Shown piece by piece: positions 37,559-46,904 of a DNA stretch of 64,000 bases. Source of the stretch: PALSA-612 sp963711315 (lineage in GTDB: Bacteria; Actinomycetota; Thermoleophilia; Gaiellales; Gaiellaceae). Location: assembly GCA_963711315.1 (NCBI GenBank), contig CAVQDQ010000002.1, positions 744,001-808,000 on the forward strand, written 5' to 3'. Both the position numbers and the translations under genes were made by a program. The notes beneath the pieces were generated by a model, which saw only the letters and a list, made by a program, of their open reading frames with translations, was not told the origin of the DNA and did not search any database. Positions within the stretch are counted from its first letter, which is position 1. Each line of letters begins with the position of its first letter.

Positions 37559-39080
37559 CTACATTCGCTCCGGCGCCTCAACCCCTACGAGGTCGAGGGA
37601 GCGCGCGATCACCGTCTGCGTAGCCTTGCAGAGCGCCAGTCGGAAGGCCTGTGCCTCCCCCACTTCGAGCACGCGGTGGTGGTGGTAGAAGCGGTGGAAG
37701 TCGTCGGCGACGCGTATTGCGTAGGTCGGTAGGGCATGGGCTGCACGCCGCTCCGTCGCCTCCGCGACGACGCCGGGAAACTCGACCAGGCGCTTCACGA
37801 GCCCGCGCTCTTCGGGAGCGAGCTCCGCAGGCACGTCGGCCGACAGCACCGCATCGCCTGCGTTGCGCATGATCCCGGCAATCCGTGCGTGCGCGTACTG
37901 GACGTAGTAGACCGGGATTCTTCTGCGTCTGCTCCGCAGCGAGGTCGACGTCGATCTCGATGGGCTGGTCGTGGCCACGTGAGACGAGGTACCAGCGCGT
38001 CGCGTCGACGCCGATCTTCTCCACGAGCTCATCGAGAAAGACGACATCCCCGCGCCGCTTGGACATGCGCTTCGCCTCGCCTTGCTCGACGACGGAGACG
38101 AGCTGGTAGATGAGTACCTCGAGGCGGTCATCGTCGAAACCGAGCAGGCTCGCCGCGGCCTTCAGCCGCCCCACATAGCCGTGGTGATCGGCGCCGAGCA
38201 CGTAGATGGCGCGGTCGAAGCCGCGGGAGAGCTTGTCGAGCACATATGCCACGTCGGCTGCGAAGTAGAGGTAGCTGCCGTCGGCGGAGCGTACGAGCGG
38301 CCGGTCCTTGTCGTCTCCGTGCGCCGTCGTGCGAGCCCAAAGCGTGCCTTCTGCCTCGTAGGTCTCGATTCGCTCGAGGACCGCGGGGACTTCCGCCTCG
38401 ATGTCCACCTGCCGCATCCATGAGTCGAAGCGGATCCTCAGCTGCTCCAGCTCGGAGCGGATCTCGGCCATCATCAGCTCCACCGGATCGCCATCACGTG
38501 CCGCGATCTCCTCGATGTAGGCGCCGCTGTAACCGTCCTCGGGCGGCTCCTCCCCGCGTCTACGCGCCTCCACCGACTCGCGGAAGAGGTCGATCTGCCG
38601 TCCGACGTCGTTGTAGTAGTACTCGCGCTCGACCTCGTGGCCTGCGAGCTCGAGCAGACGCGCCACCGCGTCGCCGTAGGCGCCGTTGCGCGCCGACCCG
38701 ACCGTCAGCGGCCCCGTCGGGTTGGCCGACACCATCTCCACCTGGATCCGCTCCTTGACGGCCGCAGAGCTCGCCCCATAGCCGTCTCCGGCCTCGAGGA
38801 TCTCCGCCAGTGCCTCGCCGAACCAGGAGGGCTCGAGCCAGAGATTGAGGAAGCCCGGCCCGGCCACCTCGGCTCGCTCGACGGCCGCGACTCCCGTGAC
38901 AGAGCCGGCCAGCTCTTCAGCCAGCTCGCGGGGTTGCCTACCGGCCGCCGGCCCCGTGCGGAGTGCGACGTTGGTCGCGTAGTCGCCGTGTTCGTCCCTT
39001 GTGGGCCGCTCGAGCTCGACCGGCGCACCGGCGAGCTCACCCAGCTCGGCCTCGAGCCGACGCAGCGACTCAGCCGGCAA
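37559..39080 (-). CDS. argS: Arginyl-tRNA synthetase, frameshifted
   Basis: Class I synthetase that charges tRNA-Arg. The N-terminal additive domain (PTRDEHGDYATNVALRTG) precedes the catalytic core with SANPTGPLTVGSARNGAYGD. This occupies the HIGH position but lacks both His residues usually seen as HVGH. YVLGADHHGYVGRLKAA and the KMSKS loop AKRMSKRRGDVVFLDEL follow. One indel near 37915 moves the anticodon-binding domain (YYVQYAHARIAGIMRNAG through LCKATQTVIARSLDLVGV) into another frame. Corrected length is about 507 residues. It overlaps the start region of the RCK gene downstream by 11 bases. Confidence 0.92.
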
Positions 39081-40092
39081 CGGTCTCGCGCGGGGCGAAG
39101 TGGCCTTCGAGCGCGGCCAGTTCCTCGTCGTTGCCGACGGCGATGATCACGTCGCCCGCATCGAGCGTGGCGTCTGGGCTCGGCGTAGTGTCGAACGAGC
39201 CGTCCCGCCGTCTCACGGCGATCACGAGCGCCCCAGTGTCGCGGCGCAACCGGAGCTCGCGGATGGTCTTGCTGGCGCACGGGGATGACGGCGTGACTTC
39301 GAATTCCTCCAGCCTCGTTGCCGGGCCGGCCTCCGTGGTCACGATGTCGAGGAAGGCCGCAACCTGCGGGCGCAAAACGAGCTTCGCCATCGTGCTGCCT
39401 GCGGTCGCGAAGGGCTGTGTCACGCGGTCGGCACCGGCGCGCAGCAGCTTGCGGTGTGTCTCAGCGTCGGACGCGCGCGCGACGACGAGTAGGTTGGGCC
39501 GGATCGTACGAGCAGAGATGGTGATGAAGAGATTGTCAGCGTCAGAATCGCCCGCGGCGACAAGACCGCGCGCGCGATCGATGCCCGCCGCCTGCAAGTC
39601 CTCGTCGTTCGTTCCTGACCCGTCAAGCCAGAGCTCTTGGCGCTCCCGTGCTGCTTCGAGCGCCTCTGGGTCGTAGTCGAGCACCACGTATGCCACGCCG
39701 GCCGTCCGGAACTCGTGCGCCACGGCCTGCCCCACGCGTCCGTAGCCGCAGATGATGTAGTGGTCGTTCAGGCGATCGATCATGTTCTGCTTTCTCCGCT
39801 CGCTCCACGCGCCGGTGAGCACGCCCCGGGCAACCACCTCAACGAGCACGCCGGCGATGTAGGCGTAGATTGCCATGCCCGTAAAGATGAGCACGATCGT
39901 CGCCACCTGACCGCCTCTCGACTCGGGCCGGACGTCGAGGCCAGTGAGCGAGATCGTAACCGTCGAGCGGTAGAGGGCGTTCAGCGCGCTGTCGTCGAGC
40001 GTCGCCCAGAAGGCGATCGCGCCTGAGATCCACGCCGCACCGAGCGCAAACAGTGCAATCCGGAAGTGCTGGAGCGCGATCGTCTGTTCCAT
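39070..40092 (-). CDS. RCK-domain channel-like protein (two TM helices plus TrkA-N/TrkA-C), copy A
   Basis: Two N-terminal helices (IALFALGAAWISGAIAFWA and IVLIFTGMAIYAYIAGVL) flank a pore loop, followed by an RCK Rossmann domain (DHYIICGYGRVGQAVAHEF, YVVLDYDPEALEAA) and a TrkA-C domain (ALVIAVRRRDGSFDTTPSP). This is the MthK/Kch layout of ligand-gated K+ channels. The pore loop reads TVTISLTGLDVRPESRG rather than the usual TVGYGD filter, so ion selectivity is doubtful. The gene is intact and follows copy B by 8 bases. Confidence 0.85.
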   Translation of the reverse strand: MEQTIALQHFRIALFALGAAWISGAIAFWATLDDSALNALYRSTVTISLTGLDVRPESRGGQVATIVLIFTGMAIYAYIAGVLVEVVARGVLTGAWSERRKQNMIDRLNDHYIICGYGRVGQAVAHEFRTAGVAYVVLDYDPEALEAARERQELWLDGSGTNDEDLQAAGIDRARGLVAAGDSDADNLFITISARTIRPNLLVVARASDAETHRKLLRAGADRVTQPFATAGSTMAKLVLRPQVAAFLDIVTTEAGPATRLEEFEVTPSSPCASKTIRELRLRRDTGALVIAVRRRDGSFDTTPSPDATLDAGDVIIAVGNDEELAALEGHFAPRETVAG

Positions 40093-40100
40093 CGGTCCGC

Positions 40101-41111
40101 CTACTCCGGCTCGGCGAACAGCTCTTCGAGCTGCTGCAGCTCGGCCACCGTGCCGACGGCGATCACGACGTCATTGACCTCGAGCCCGGTGTCGGGACTG
40201 GGCGTGGCGTCAAAGCGGCCGTCCGGCTTCTGCACCGCGATGACGAGCGCGCCGGTCTCATGGCGGATTCGGAGGTCACGAATCGACAACCCAGCCTTCC
40301 CGCTGCCCGCCGTCACCTCGATCTCCTCGATCGAGAGGTCGGGGCCGCCGGCGGACGTGACGATGTCGAGGAACGCCGCCACCTGTGGCTTCGCCACGAG
40401 CTTCGCCATCTCCAGCCCGGCCGTGGCATACGGCTGGACGACGCGGTCCGCCCCCGCCAGCCGGAGCTTGTCGGCCGCGTCCTCGTTCGCCGCGCGTGCG
40501 ACGATCAGCATGTCGGACCGTGCCGCCCGCGCAGAGAGCGTCACGTAGAGGTTGTTCACGTCTGAGTCGCTCGAGGCCACCAGCCCCCGTGCTGTGGCTA
40601 GGCCTGCCTTGGACAGCGAGCTGGCGTCGGTGCCGCTGCCTTCGATCACGAGGTCGCCGACATCGCGCGCGGCCTTGATCGACTCGGGATTGAAGTCGAC
40701 GACGACGTAGTCGAGACCGGTTTCGCGAAACTCCCGCCCGATCCGCTGGCCCACTCGACCGTAGCCGCAGATTATGTAGTGGTTCTCGAGCTTCTCCACC
40801 CTTCTCGCCGTCCTCCTCCGTACGAGCGCACTGCCCAGTGAGCCGCTTACAGCGAGCTCGATGAGCAGGGCGAAGACGTAGAGAAACACTGCCACACCGC
40901 CGACGACGAGCGCGAGCGTGAACACTTTCGCGGCCGTGTCGTCGGGTGCGTCTACGAGGCCGGCCGTGTAGATGGTGTTGACTGTGCGGAAGAGCGCCTC
41001 GAACGGGTTCTCGTCTAGCAGGAGCGAGTAGCCGATCGTGCCGACCACGAGCAGGACGAGGAAGGCGCCGACGGCGATTGCGATCTCACGCGGCGTGATC
41101 GTGCGGGTCAC
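40101..41111 (-). CDS. RCK-domain channel-like protein, copy B
   Basis: This is a paralogue of copy A in tandem: helices IAVGAFLVLLVVGTIGYSLL and TLALVVGGVAVFLYVFALLI, an RCK domain with ENHYIICGYGRVGQRIGREF and VVVDFNPESIKAARD, and a C-terminal TrkA-C domain (GALVIAVQKPDGRFDATPSP). The pore loop reads TVNTIYTAGLVDAPDD; again no GYG. The two genes are almost contiguous and were probably produced by duplication, and the products may form a heteromer. Intact. Confidence 0.85.
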   Translation of the reverse strand: MTRTITPREIAIAVGAFLVLLVVGTIGYSLLLDENPFEALFRTVNTIYTAGLVDAPDDTAAKVFTLALVVGGVAVFLYVFALLIELAVSGSLGSALVRRRTARRVEKLENHYIICGYGRVGQRIGREFRETGLDYVVVDFNPESIKAARDVGDLVIEGSGTDASSLSKAGLATARGLVASSDSDVNNLYVTLSARAARSDMLIVARAANEDAADKLRLAGADRVVQPYATAGLEMAKLVAKPQVAAFLDIVTSAGGPDLSIEEIEVTAGSGKAGLSIRDLRIRHETGALVIAVQKPDGRFDATPSPDTGLEVNDVVIAVGTVAELQQLEELFAEPE

Positions 41112-41121
41112 GCTCTGATCG

Positions 41122-42375
41122 TTACCGATCGAAGAGTGGCGTGGCGCCGGGGTTGCGGGCCTTCCACGCCTGCGCCATCTCGATGCGGTCGAGCAGCGGC
41201 GGATGCGTGTCGAGCAGAACGTACGCCCACCCGGGCGGCGTCGGATCGCCCAGGCTCGTCTCGCCGAACGTCTGGAACAGCCCGGTCATCGCGTTGGGAT
41301 CGCGCGTCGTCTCCAACGCCTGCCAGTCCGCCTCTTGCTCCATGTGCCGAGAGATGACGTTCTGGAGCGGCAGGGCGACGAACGACAGCACGGCCAGCAC
41401 GAGCAGCGCGAGAGGAACGGCCTCGGGGCGTCGCATCCCACCGCGGCGGCGGGTGATGCGGGCGATCGCCCACGCACCGGGCACGGCGAACAGCGCGTAC
41501 CAGGCAATCCCCTTCCAGAGGTGGTTCTGTGACTGGTGGCCGAACTCGTGTGCCGTAACCGCCCGCACCTCGTCGTCGCGGAAGCGTCCGTCGAGCAGCG
41601 TGTTCCAGAGGAAGACCTTCCGGGAGGGCCCCAGGCCTGTCGTGTACGCGTTGGCGGCGGACGTGTAGCGGTCGACGTCCTCCACGCGCACCTCGACGTC
41701 CTCGACGTCCTGGATCTGAGCCAGCCGGCGCACGTCGGCTGCCAGCTTCGAGTCCTCTATGCCGTGAGTGTCTGTTGTGAGGTACGGAGAGATGAAGACG
41801 AAGAGCGTCGCCAGTCCCACGAAGGCAAGGCTGCCGGGAATCCACCACCAGTCGCCGACGAGGCCGGCGAACCCCATGACGATCAGCACGGACAACGAGA
41901 GGAACAGGAACTGCGCGCCGAGACCGACCCAGCTGCCGAACAAGAGCTCCCAGTAGTCGACCTTCGACACGCCGTGCCGCCGGTCCCACCAGTTGCCGGC
42001 AACGGCGAACGGCACCGAGACGAGCCAGACCAGGCCGAAGCCGAGCATCGCGAGCAGCATCCCAGTGCCGATGCGTCCCGCTGCCGACTCACGCATGAAG
42101 CGCACTCCTTTCACGGCGTAGATGCCGAGGACCACGAACAGCACGACGGTGGACAGCAGCCAGTTGACGCGGTGGAAGAGCTCGTAGTCGTTGGCCTTCT
42201 TGAGCTCGCTATGGGTGAAGAACGCGTTTTCGGACAAGTCCGGGATGGACAGGTCCGACGGCACGCTCGTTTTCCAGAGCAACCATGCGGCCAGGATCCA
42301 GACCCCTGCGGCGACGAGTAGCGTTGCGGCTCCGAACAGGAGCCCTCGAGTGCGCGTCGCAGTCATCTCAGACAT
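41122..42375 (-). CDS. M48-family membrane metallopeptidase (Ste24/HtpX-like)
   Basis: The protein has several transmembrane helices (LLFGAATLLVAAGVWILAAW and others) and the zinc motif AVTAHEFGHQSQNH, with a third ligand Glu in HMEQEADWQALETT, the layout of CAAX prenyl protease 1-type peptidases. LLDTHPPLLDRIEMAQAW is the conserved C-terminal region. It is likely a membrane quality-control protease. The stated ATG begins SEMTATRTRG; an ATG nine bases later is also possible. Its 5' end overlaps the divergent metallophosphoesterase gene by about 26 bases. Confidence 0.88.
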   Translation of the reverse strand: MSEMTATRTRGLLFGAATLLVAAGVWILAAWLLWKTSVPSDLSIPDLSENAFFTHSELKKANDYELFHRVNWLLSTVVLFVVLGIYAVKGVRFMRESAAGRIGTGMLLAMLGFGLVWLVSVPFAVAGNWWDRRHGVSKVDYWELLFGSWVGLGAQFLFLSLSVLIVMGFAGLVGDWWWIPGSLAFVGLATLFVFISPYLTTDTHGIEDSKLAADVRRLAQIQDVEDVEVRVEDVDRYTSAANAYTTGLGPSRKVFLWNTLLDGRFRDDEVRAVTAHEFGHQSQNHLWKGIAWYALFAVPGAWAIARITRRRGGMRRPEAVPLALLVLAVLSFVALPLQNVISRHMEQEADWQALETTRDPNAMTGLFQTFGETSLGDPTPPGWAYVLLDTHPPLLDRIEMAQAWKARNPGATPLFDR

Positions 42376-43081
42376 CCACGGTAACGCCCATGCCCTGCAG
42401 GCAGTGCTGGCTGCGATCGATGCCGCGGCGCCGGATGCCGTGTGGTGCCTGGGAGACACGGTCGGCTACGGGCCGCGGCCGAACGAATGCTGCTCGCGTG
42501 TCCAGGAGGCTGCCGACGTCTGCCTCGCCGGCAACCACGACCTGCTCGCGCTCGGTACCGAGGTGCTCGACGCGGACTTCAACCCGGACGCGAGCGCGTC
42601 GGGCGTGTGGACCAAGGACGTTCTCGACGAGCGGTCGCAGCGCTGGCTCGAGAGCCTCGAGCCCGAGGCTCGCCTCGACCAGGCGGAGCTCTTTCACGGG
42701 AGCGCGCGCGATCCCGTCTGGGAGTACGTGCTCAGCGGAGAGTCGGCGCTGGCGACGTTCGAGCTGACCGAGGCGCCGCTAGTCCTCGTCGGCCACAGCC
42801 ACGTCCCGCTTGCCATATCGCTCGAGCGCGACGAGCTTTCGGGCGCGCACGCGCCGGGCGGCACTGAGGTCGAGCTCTCCCCCGGCCGGAGACTCTGCAA
42901 CCCGGGCTCTGTCGGTCAGCCGCGGGACGGCGACCCTCGAGCGGCCTGGCTACTGCTCGACTTCGATGCACGTACAGCGTCGTTTCGCCGCGTGCCCTAC
43001 GACATCGAGGCGACGCAGGCGGCGATTCTCGAAGCAGGCCTGCCGCGATCCCTCGCCGAGCGACTCGCGCACGGCATTTGA
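42350..43081 (+). CDS. Metallophosphoesterase (YfcE-like)
   Basis: The calcineurin-like metal motifs are complete: VISDIHGNAHAL, WCLGDTVGYGPRPNEC, CLAGNHDLLAL, then ELFHGSARDP and LVGHSHVPLAI, ending NPGSVGQPRDGDPRAAW. The GTG at 42350-42352 with AGGAG upstream was chosen. The family hydrolyses phosphodiesters or phosphomonoesters, and the substrate here is unknown. Its ribosome site lies inside the divergent M48 coding region. Intact. Confidence 0.9.
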   Translation: MRVAVISDIHGNAHALQAVLAAIDAAAPDAVWCLGDTVGYGPRPNECCSRVQEAADVCLAGNHDLLALGTEVLDADFNPDASASGVWTKDVLDERSQRWLESLEPEARLDQAELFHGSARDPVWEYVLSGESALATFELTEAPLVLVGHSHVPLAISLERDELSGAHAPGGTEVELSPGRRLCNPGSVGQPRDGDPRAAWLLLDFDARTASFRRVPYDIEATQAAILEAGLPRSLAERLAHGI

Positions 43082-43087
43082 GAGGGT

Positions 43088-43705
43088 CTATACGGCGCCG
43101 TTTTCGGCGACCGGTGCCAGTTCGACCGGCGTCGTATCGGCCTGGCCGGCCGGGCCGTAGGTGATGCCTTCGCGGGCGAGTGCGAGCTGCACTTCGTCTC
43201 GGGCCTTGTGGATTCGCCACTTCACGGTGGCGAGCGTGACCTCGAGCGAGTCGGCGATCTCCGCGTAGGGCATACCGACGACGTCGCGCAGCAGTAGCGC
43301 CATCTTGAGATCGGGATTGAGCTCGTCCACGGCGCGCCAGACGGCGTCGATAGCCTCCAGCCGCTCTACCGGCGCGTCGAGTACCTCGAGCGGGGCGATC
43401 TCGTCGATGGTCACGAACGACCGGGGCCGCCGCTCGCTCGCCCGCAGCTCGTCGAGCACGCGGTTCTTGGTGACCTGGAACAGCCAGGTCGTGAACTTGC
43501 AGCGAAGAGAGAAGCGCGGCAGGCCCTGGAAGACCCGGAGGAACACCTCCTGCGTCAGGTCCTCGGCCAGCGAACGGTCGTGGACGAGCCGCAGAACGTA
43601 GTTGTAGACCGGCGTCTCGTAGGTTCGGACGATGATCGAGAAGGCGCGCTCATCACCCCGCTGAGCCTTGCGGAGGATTGCCAGATCAGGCTGAGGGAGC
43701 GACAA
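43088..43705 (-). CDS. ECF-type RNA polymerase sigma factor
   Basis: The 205-residue protein has sigma region 2 (RTYETPVYNYVLRLVHDRSL, EDLTQEVFLRVFQG, FTTWLFQVTKNRVLDELR) and region 4 (NPDLKMALLLRDVVGMPYAE, IADSLEVTLATVKWRIHKAR). No anti-sigma gene is adjacent. A short acidic C-terminal tail (ADTTPVELAPVAENGAV) follows region 4. The regulon is unknown. The converging metallophosphoesterase ends 6 bases away. Confidence 0.92.
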   Translation of the reverse strand: MSLPQPDLAILRKAQRGDERAFSIIVRTYETPVYNYVLRLVHDRSLAEDLTQEVFLRVFQGLPRFSLRCKFTTWLFQVTKNRVLDELRASERRPRSFVTIDEIAPLEVLDAPVERLEAIDAVWRAVDELNPDLKMALLLRDVVGMPYAEIADSLEVTLATVKWRIHKARDEVQLALAREGITYGPAGQADTTPVELAPVAENGAV

Positions 43706-43760
43706 GACCGCGTGAGTATAGCCACGTGTTTCGGCGACTTGTCGGCGCGAAATGGCGGAA

Positions 43761-45206
43761 TTACGGCGTTCTTACCAGGGAACGTCCTGTCATAACCTTG
43801 GGCGAACGCACGCCTAACAATTCGAGGCACGTCGGCGCCAGATCGGCGAGCTCGCCTCCGTCACGCAGCGAGAGATCCTCGCCGGTGACGAGCAGCGGCA
43901 CGGGATTCGACGTGTGGGCGGTGTGCGGGCTGACGCCATCCGCTTCCAGCAAGTGCTCCGCGTTGCCGTGATCGGCCGTCACCAGACAGACGCCGCCCTG
44001 TCCTTTGACGGCCGCGACGACGTCGTCCAGGCAGCGGTCCGTCACCTCCACGGCTTCGATGACGGCCGGGATCACGCCCGAGTGGCCGACCATGTCGGGG
44101 TTGGCGAAGTTCACGATTGCGAAGCCGTACTCGCCCGTCTCCACGCCCTCCACGAACCTGCGCGTGACCTCCGGCGCCGACATCTCCGGCTTCTGGTCGT
44201 AGGTGCCGACCTCACGTGGTGACGGGACCAGCACCCGGTCCTCGCCCGGCCATGGCTCTTCCCGGCCACCGTTCAGGAAGTACGTCACGTGCGCGTACTT
44301 CTCGGTCTCCGCGACGTGGAGCTGCCGCATCCCGGCTCCCGCGAGCACCTCGGCGAGCGTCTCCTCCACGACCTGCTCTGCGAACGCGACCGGACAGTCG
44401 AGGTCGTCGCCGTAGCGAGTCATCGTGGTCAGGTCGAAGCCGGCGTCCAGCAGCTTCTGCGAAAGCTGCCGCGCGCGGTCGGGTCGGAAGTTGAAAAAGA
44501 TCGCGCTGTCCTTCGGACCGAGGCGGGGGCGTCCCTCGATCGCGACGGGCTCGATGAACTCGTCCGTCACGGCGCGGTCGTAGCTCGCCTGGACGGCGGC
44601 GACGGGATCTGTCGCCGTGGGCCCCCCATCTACGATGGCGTCGAACGCGCGCTGCGTGCGTTCCCAGCGACCGTCGCGATCCATGGCGTAGTAGCGGCCG
44701 CTGACGGTGGCGATCCGCTCGGTCGGCAGCTCGGCGAGGTCGTTGACGGCCGAGTGCGGCGACACGTCGCGGCCATCGGTGAACGCGTGGGTCCAGGTCT
44801 TCTCGGGCGCGAAGCGCAGCAGTGCGCGCAGGTGGTCGATGTGGGAGTGGACCCCGCCGTAGGAGACGAGGCCGAGCAGGTGAACGCTCTCGCCGCGCTC
44901 GAAGGCGGCCACGAGCGCTTCGTTCTCGAAGAACGAGCCGTCCTCGATCGCCTTGCCGATCCGGGTCAGATCCTGGTAGAGGCGGCGGCCGGCGCCGATC
45001 GTCAGGTGGCCGACCTCCGAGTTGCCCATCTGGCCGGGGGGCAGCCCGACGGCCTCTCCCGAGGCGGCAAGCGTCGTGTGCGGGTAGGCCGCCCAGAGCC
45101 GGTCGAATACGGGCGTGTCCGCAAGCGCGACGGCGTTCCCCGGTCCCGGCGGAGCGCAGCCCCAGCCGTCGAGGATGACGAGCGCTACGAGCGGGCGGCT
45201 TCGCAA
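43761..45206 (-). CDS. gpmI: 2,3-bisphosphoglycerate-independent phosphoglycerate mutase
   Basis: Interconverts 3- and 2-phosphoglycerate with two Mn2+. The N-terminus VALVILDGWGCAPPGPGNAV has the first metal Asp. The catalytic Ser lies in GQMGNSEVGHLTIGAGR, followed by YGGVHSHIDHL, FTDGRDVSPHSA, FNFRPDRARQLSQ, NFANPDMVGHSG and VTADHGNAEHLLEADG. The ATG at 45206 overlaps the tpiA stop by 22 bases. Length 481 is a little short for the family (about 510), mostly in linker regions. Intact. Confidence 0.95.
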   Translation of the reverse strand: MRSRPLVALVILDGWGCAPPGPGNAVALADTPVFDRLWAAYPHTTLAASGEAVGLPPGQMGNSEVGHLTIGAGRRLYQDLTRIGKAIEDGSFFENEALVAAFERGESVHLLGLVSYGGVHSHIDHLRALLRFAPEKTWTHAFTDGRDVSPHSAVNDLAELPTERIATVSGRYYAMDRDGRWERTQRAFDAIVDGGPTATDPVAAVQASYDRAVTDEFIEPVAIEGRPRLGPKDSAIFFNFRPDRARQLSQKLLDAGFDLTTMTRYGDDLDCPVAFAEQVVEETLAEVLAGAGMRQLHVAETEKYAHVTYFLNGGREEPWPGEDRVLVPSPREVGTYDQKPEMSAPEVTRRFVEGVETGEYGFAIVNFANPDMVGHSGVIPAVIEAVEVTDRCLDDVVAAVKGQGGVCLVTADHGNAEHLLEADGVSPHTAHTSNPVPLLVTGEDLSLRDGGELADLAPTCLELLGVRSPKVMTGRSLVRTP

Positions 45207-45889
45207 ATTCCCACGAACGACTCGACCTCGAGGGACGCACCCCCGACGAGCGCGCCGTCGACGTCCGGCTGCGACAGAAGCTCCTCGGCGTTCTCCGGCT
45301 TCACCGAGCCGCCGTAGAGCACGGGCACGTCGAGGATCGACTTCACGAATGCGTGCGCCTCCTGGGCGATCTCGGGCGTGGCCGTCTTCCCCGTGCCGAT
45401 CGCCCAGACCGGCTCGTAGGCGATGACAAGGTTCTCGTGCGCCTCGAGCACCGACACCTGGCGGCGGAGCACGTCGTCCGTTTCACCGCGCTCGCGCTCC
45501 TCCTCCAGCTCTCCGACGCAGGCGATTACGAACAGCCCTGCCTCGAGCGCGGCCGCAGTTCGCCGCGCGACGCCCTCATCCGTCTCGCCGAAGTACTGCC
45601 GCCGCTCCGAATGGCCGACGATCGCGCCGTAGACGCCGATCTCGAGCAGCATGCCGGGGGATACCTCGCCCGTGAATGCCCCGCTGTCCGCCCAGTGGAC
45701 GTTCTGGGCCGCCACCGCGATCTCGGTGTCGGCAAGCGCCAGCACGGCTGCCTGCAGCGAGACATCGGGCGGGCAGACGGCGACGTCGACCCCGTCGAGG
45801 CTCGGCAGTCGCCCACGGAGCTCGAGGCAGAACTCCTGTGTCTCGGCCGGGCCTTTGAAGAGCTTCCAGTTTCCGGCGACGAGCGGCAC
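45185..45889 (-). CDS. tpiA: Triosephosphate isomerase
   Basis: The 234-residue TIM barrel has the substrate Lys in VAGNWKLFKG, the electrophile His in AIVGHSERRQYFGET, the catalytic Glu in IAYEPVWAIGTGKTA and the phosphate loop LYGGSVKPENAEELL plus DGALVGGASLE. It is somewhat shorter than the usual 250 residues but complete. It is co-transcribed with gpmI, whose start overlaps its end, and is separated from the main gap-pgk-fba group by the oppositely oriented glpX. Confidence 0.95.
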   Translation of the reverse strand: MPLVAGNWKLFKGPAETQEFCLELRGRLPSLDGVDVAVCPPDVSLQAAVLALADTEIAVAAQNVHWADSGAFTGEVSPGMLLEIGVYGAIVGHSERRQYFGETDEGVARRTAAALEAGLFVIACVGELEEERERGETDDVLRRQVSVLEAHENLVIAYEPVWAIGTGKTATPEIAQEAHAFVKSILDVPVLYGGSVKPENAEELLSQPDVDGALVGGASLEVESFVGICEAARS

Positions 45890-45920
45890 GGAGTTCGATC
45901 TTACGACTTAGGATTGACGT

Positions 45921-46904
45921 GTGGCGACGCGCCCCGATCGCAATCTCGCCCTCGAGCTCGTTCGCGTGACCGAGGCGGCGGCCATGGCAGCGGGGCGCTG
46001 GGTGGGCCGCGGTGACAAGATCGCGGCCGACCAGGCAGCCGTCGACGGCATGCGAACGATGCTGGACATCGTCAGCATGCAGGGCACAGTCGTCATCGGC
46101 GAGGGCGAGAAGGACGAGGCGCCCATGCTCTACAACGGAGAGGCGATCGGGAACGGCGAGGGGCCGGAGGTCGACGTCGCCGTCGATCCGCTGGAAGGGA
46201 CGCGGCTGACGGCGAACGGCGCGCCGAACGCGATCGCCGTCATCGCGCTCTCTGACAGAGGCACGATGTTCTTCCCGGGCGCAGCTGTCTACATGGACAA
46301 GATCGTGGTCGGCCCGGCAGCGGCGGATGTGATCGACATCGACGCTCCGCCGGCGGAGAATGTGCGCCGCACGGCGAAGGCGAAGGGGATGCGCGTCGAA
46401 GACGTGACGGTCGTCGTGCTCGACCGCGACCGCCATGTCGACCTCATCGCAGAGCTCAGGGGCGTGGGAGCCAGGGTTCAGCTGATCATGGACGGCGACG
46501 TGGCGCCATCGATTGCGGCAGCGAGACAGGGTAGGGGTGTCGATCTATTGATGGGCGTCGGCGGCACACCGGAGGGTGTGATCTCCGCAGCTGCCGTGAA
46601 GTGCCTGGGCGGTGCGATGCAGGGGCGGCTCTGGCCCCGGACGGACGAGGAGCGCCAGCAGCTCGTCGACGCAGGGTTCGACGTCGACCGGAAGCTGACG
46701 ACCGACGATCTCGTCGCGTGCGAAGACGTCTTCGTCGCCGCGACAGGTGTCACGGATGGGAGCCTCTTGAACGGCGTGCGTTACGACGCGTCCGGTTGCA
46801 CGACAGAGTCGGTCGTCATGCGTTCGCGGTCGGGCACGGTGCGGCGGATCGAATCGCACCACGCCCAGGCGAAGCTCGAGAACCTCGCGCCCGGTCGCTA
46901 CTAG
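45921..46904 (+). CDS. glpX: Class II fructose-1,6-bisphosphatase
   Basis: The 327-residue GlpX enzyme removes the 1-phosphate of fructose-1,6-bisphosphate in gluconeogenesis. Metal and substrate motifs visible are VSMQGTVVIGEGEKDEAPML, DVAVDPLEGTRL, VVLDRDRHVDLIAELR, LIMDGDVAPSIAAA and GVGGTPEGVISAAAVKCLG. It is intact, divergent from tpiA, and its last four bases overlap the end of the aldolase gene. In actinobacteria this is the usual major FBPase. Confidence 0.95.
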   Translation: MATRPDRNLALELVRVTEAAAMAAGRWVGRGDKIAADQAAVDGMRTMLDIVSMQGTVVIGEGEKDEAPMLYNGEAIGNGEGPEVDVAVDPLEGTRLTANGAPNAIAVIALSDRGTMFFPGAAVYMDKIVVGPAAADVIDIDAPPAENVRRTAKAKGMRVEDVTVVVLDRDRHVDLIAELRGVGARVQLIMDGDVAPSIAAARQGRGVDLLMGVGGTPEGVISAAAVKCLGGAMQGRLWPRTDEERQQLVDAGFDVDRKLTTDDLVACEDVFVAATGVTDGSLLNGVRYDASGCTTESVVMRSRSGTVRRIESHHAQAKLENLAPGRY

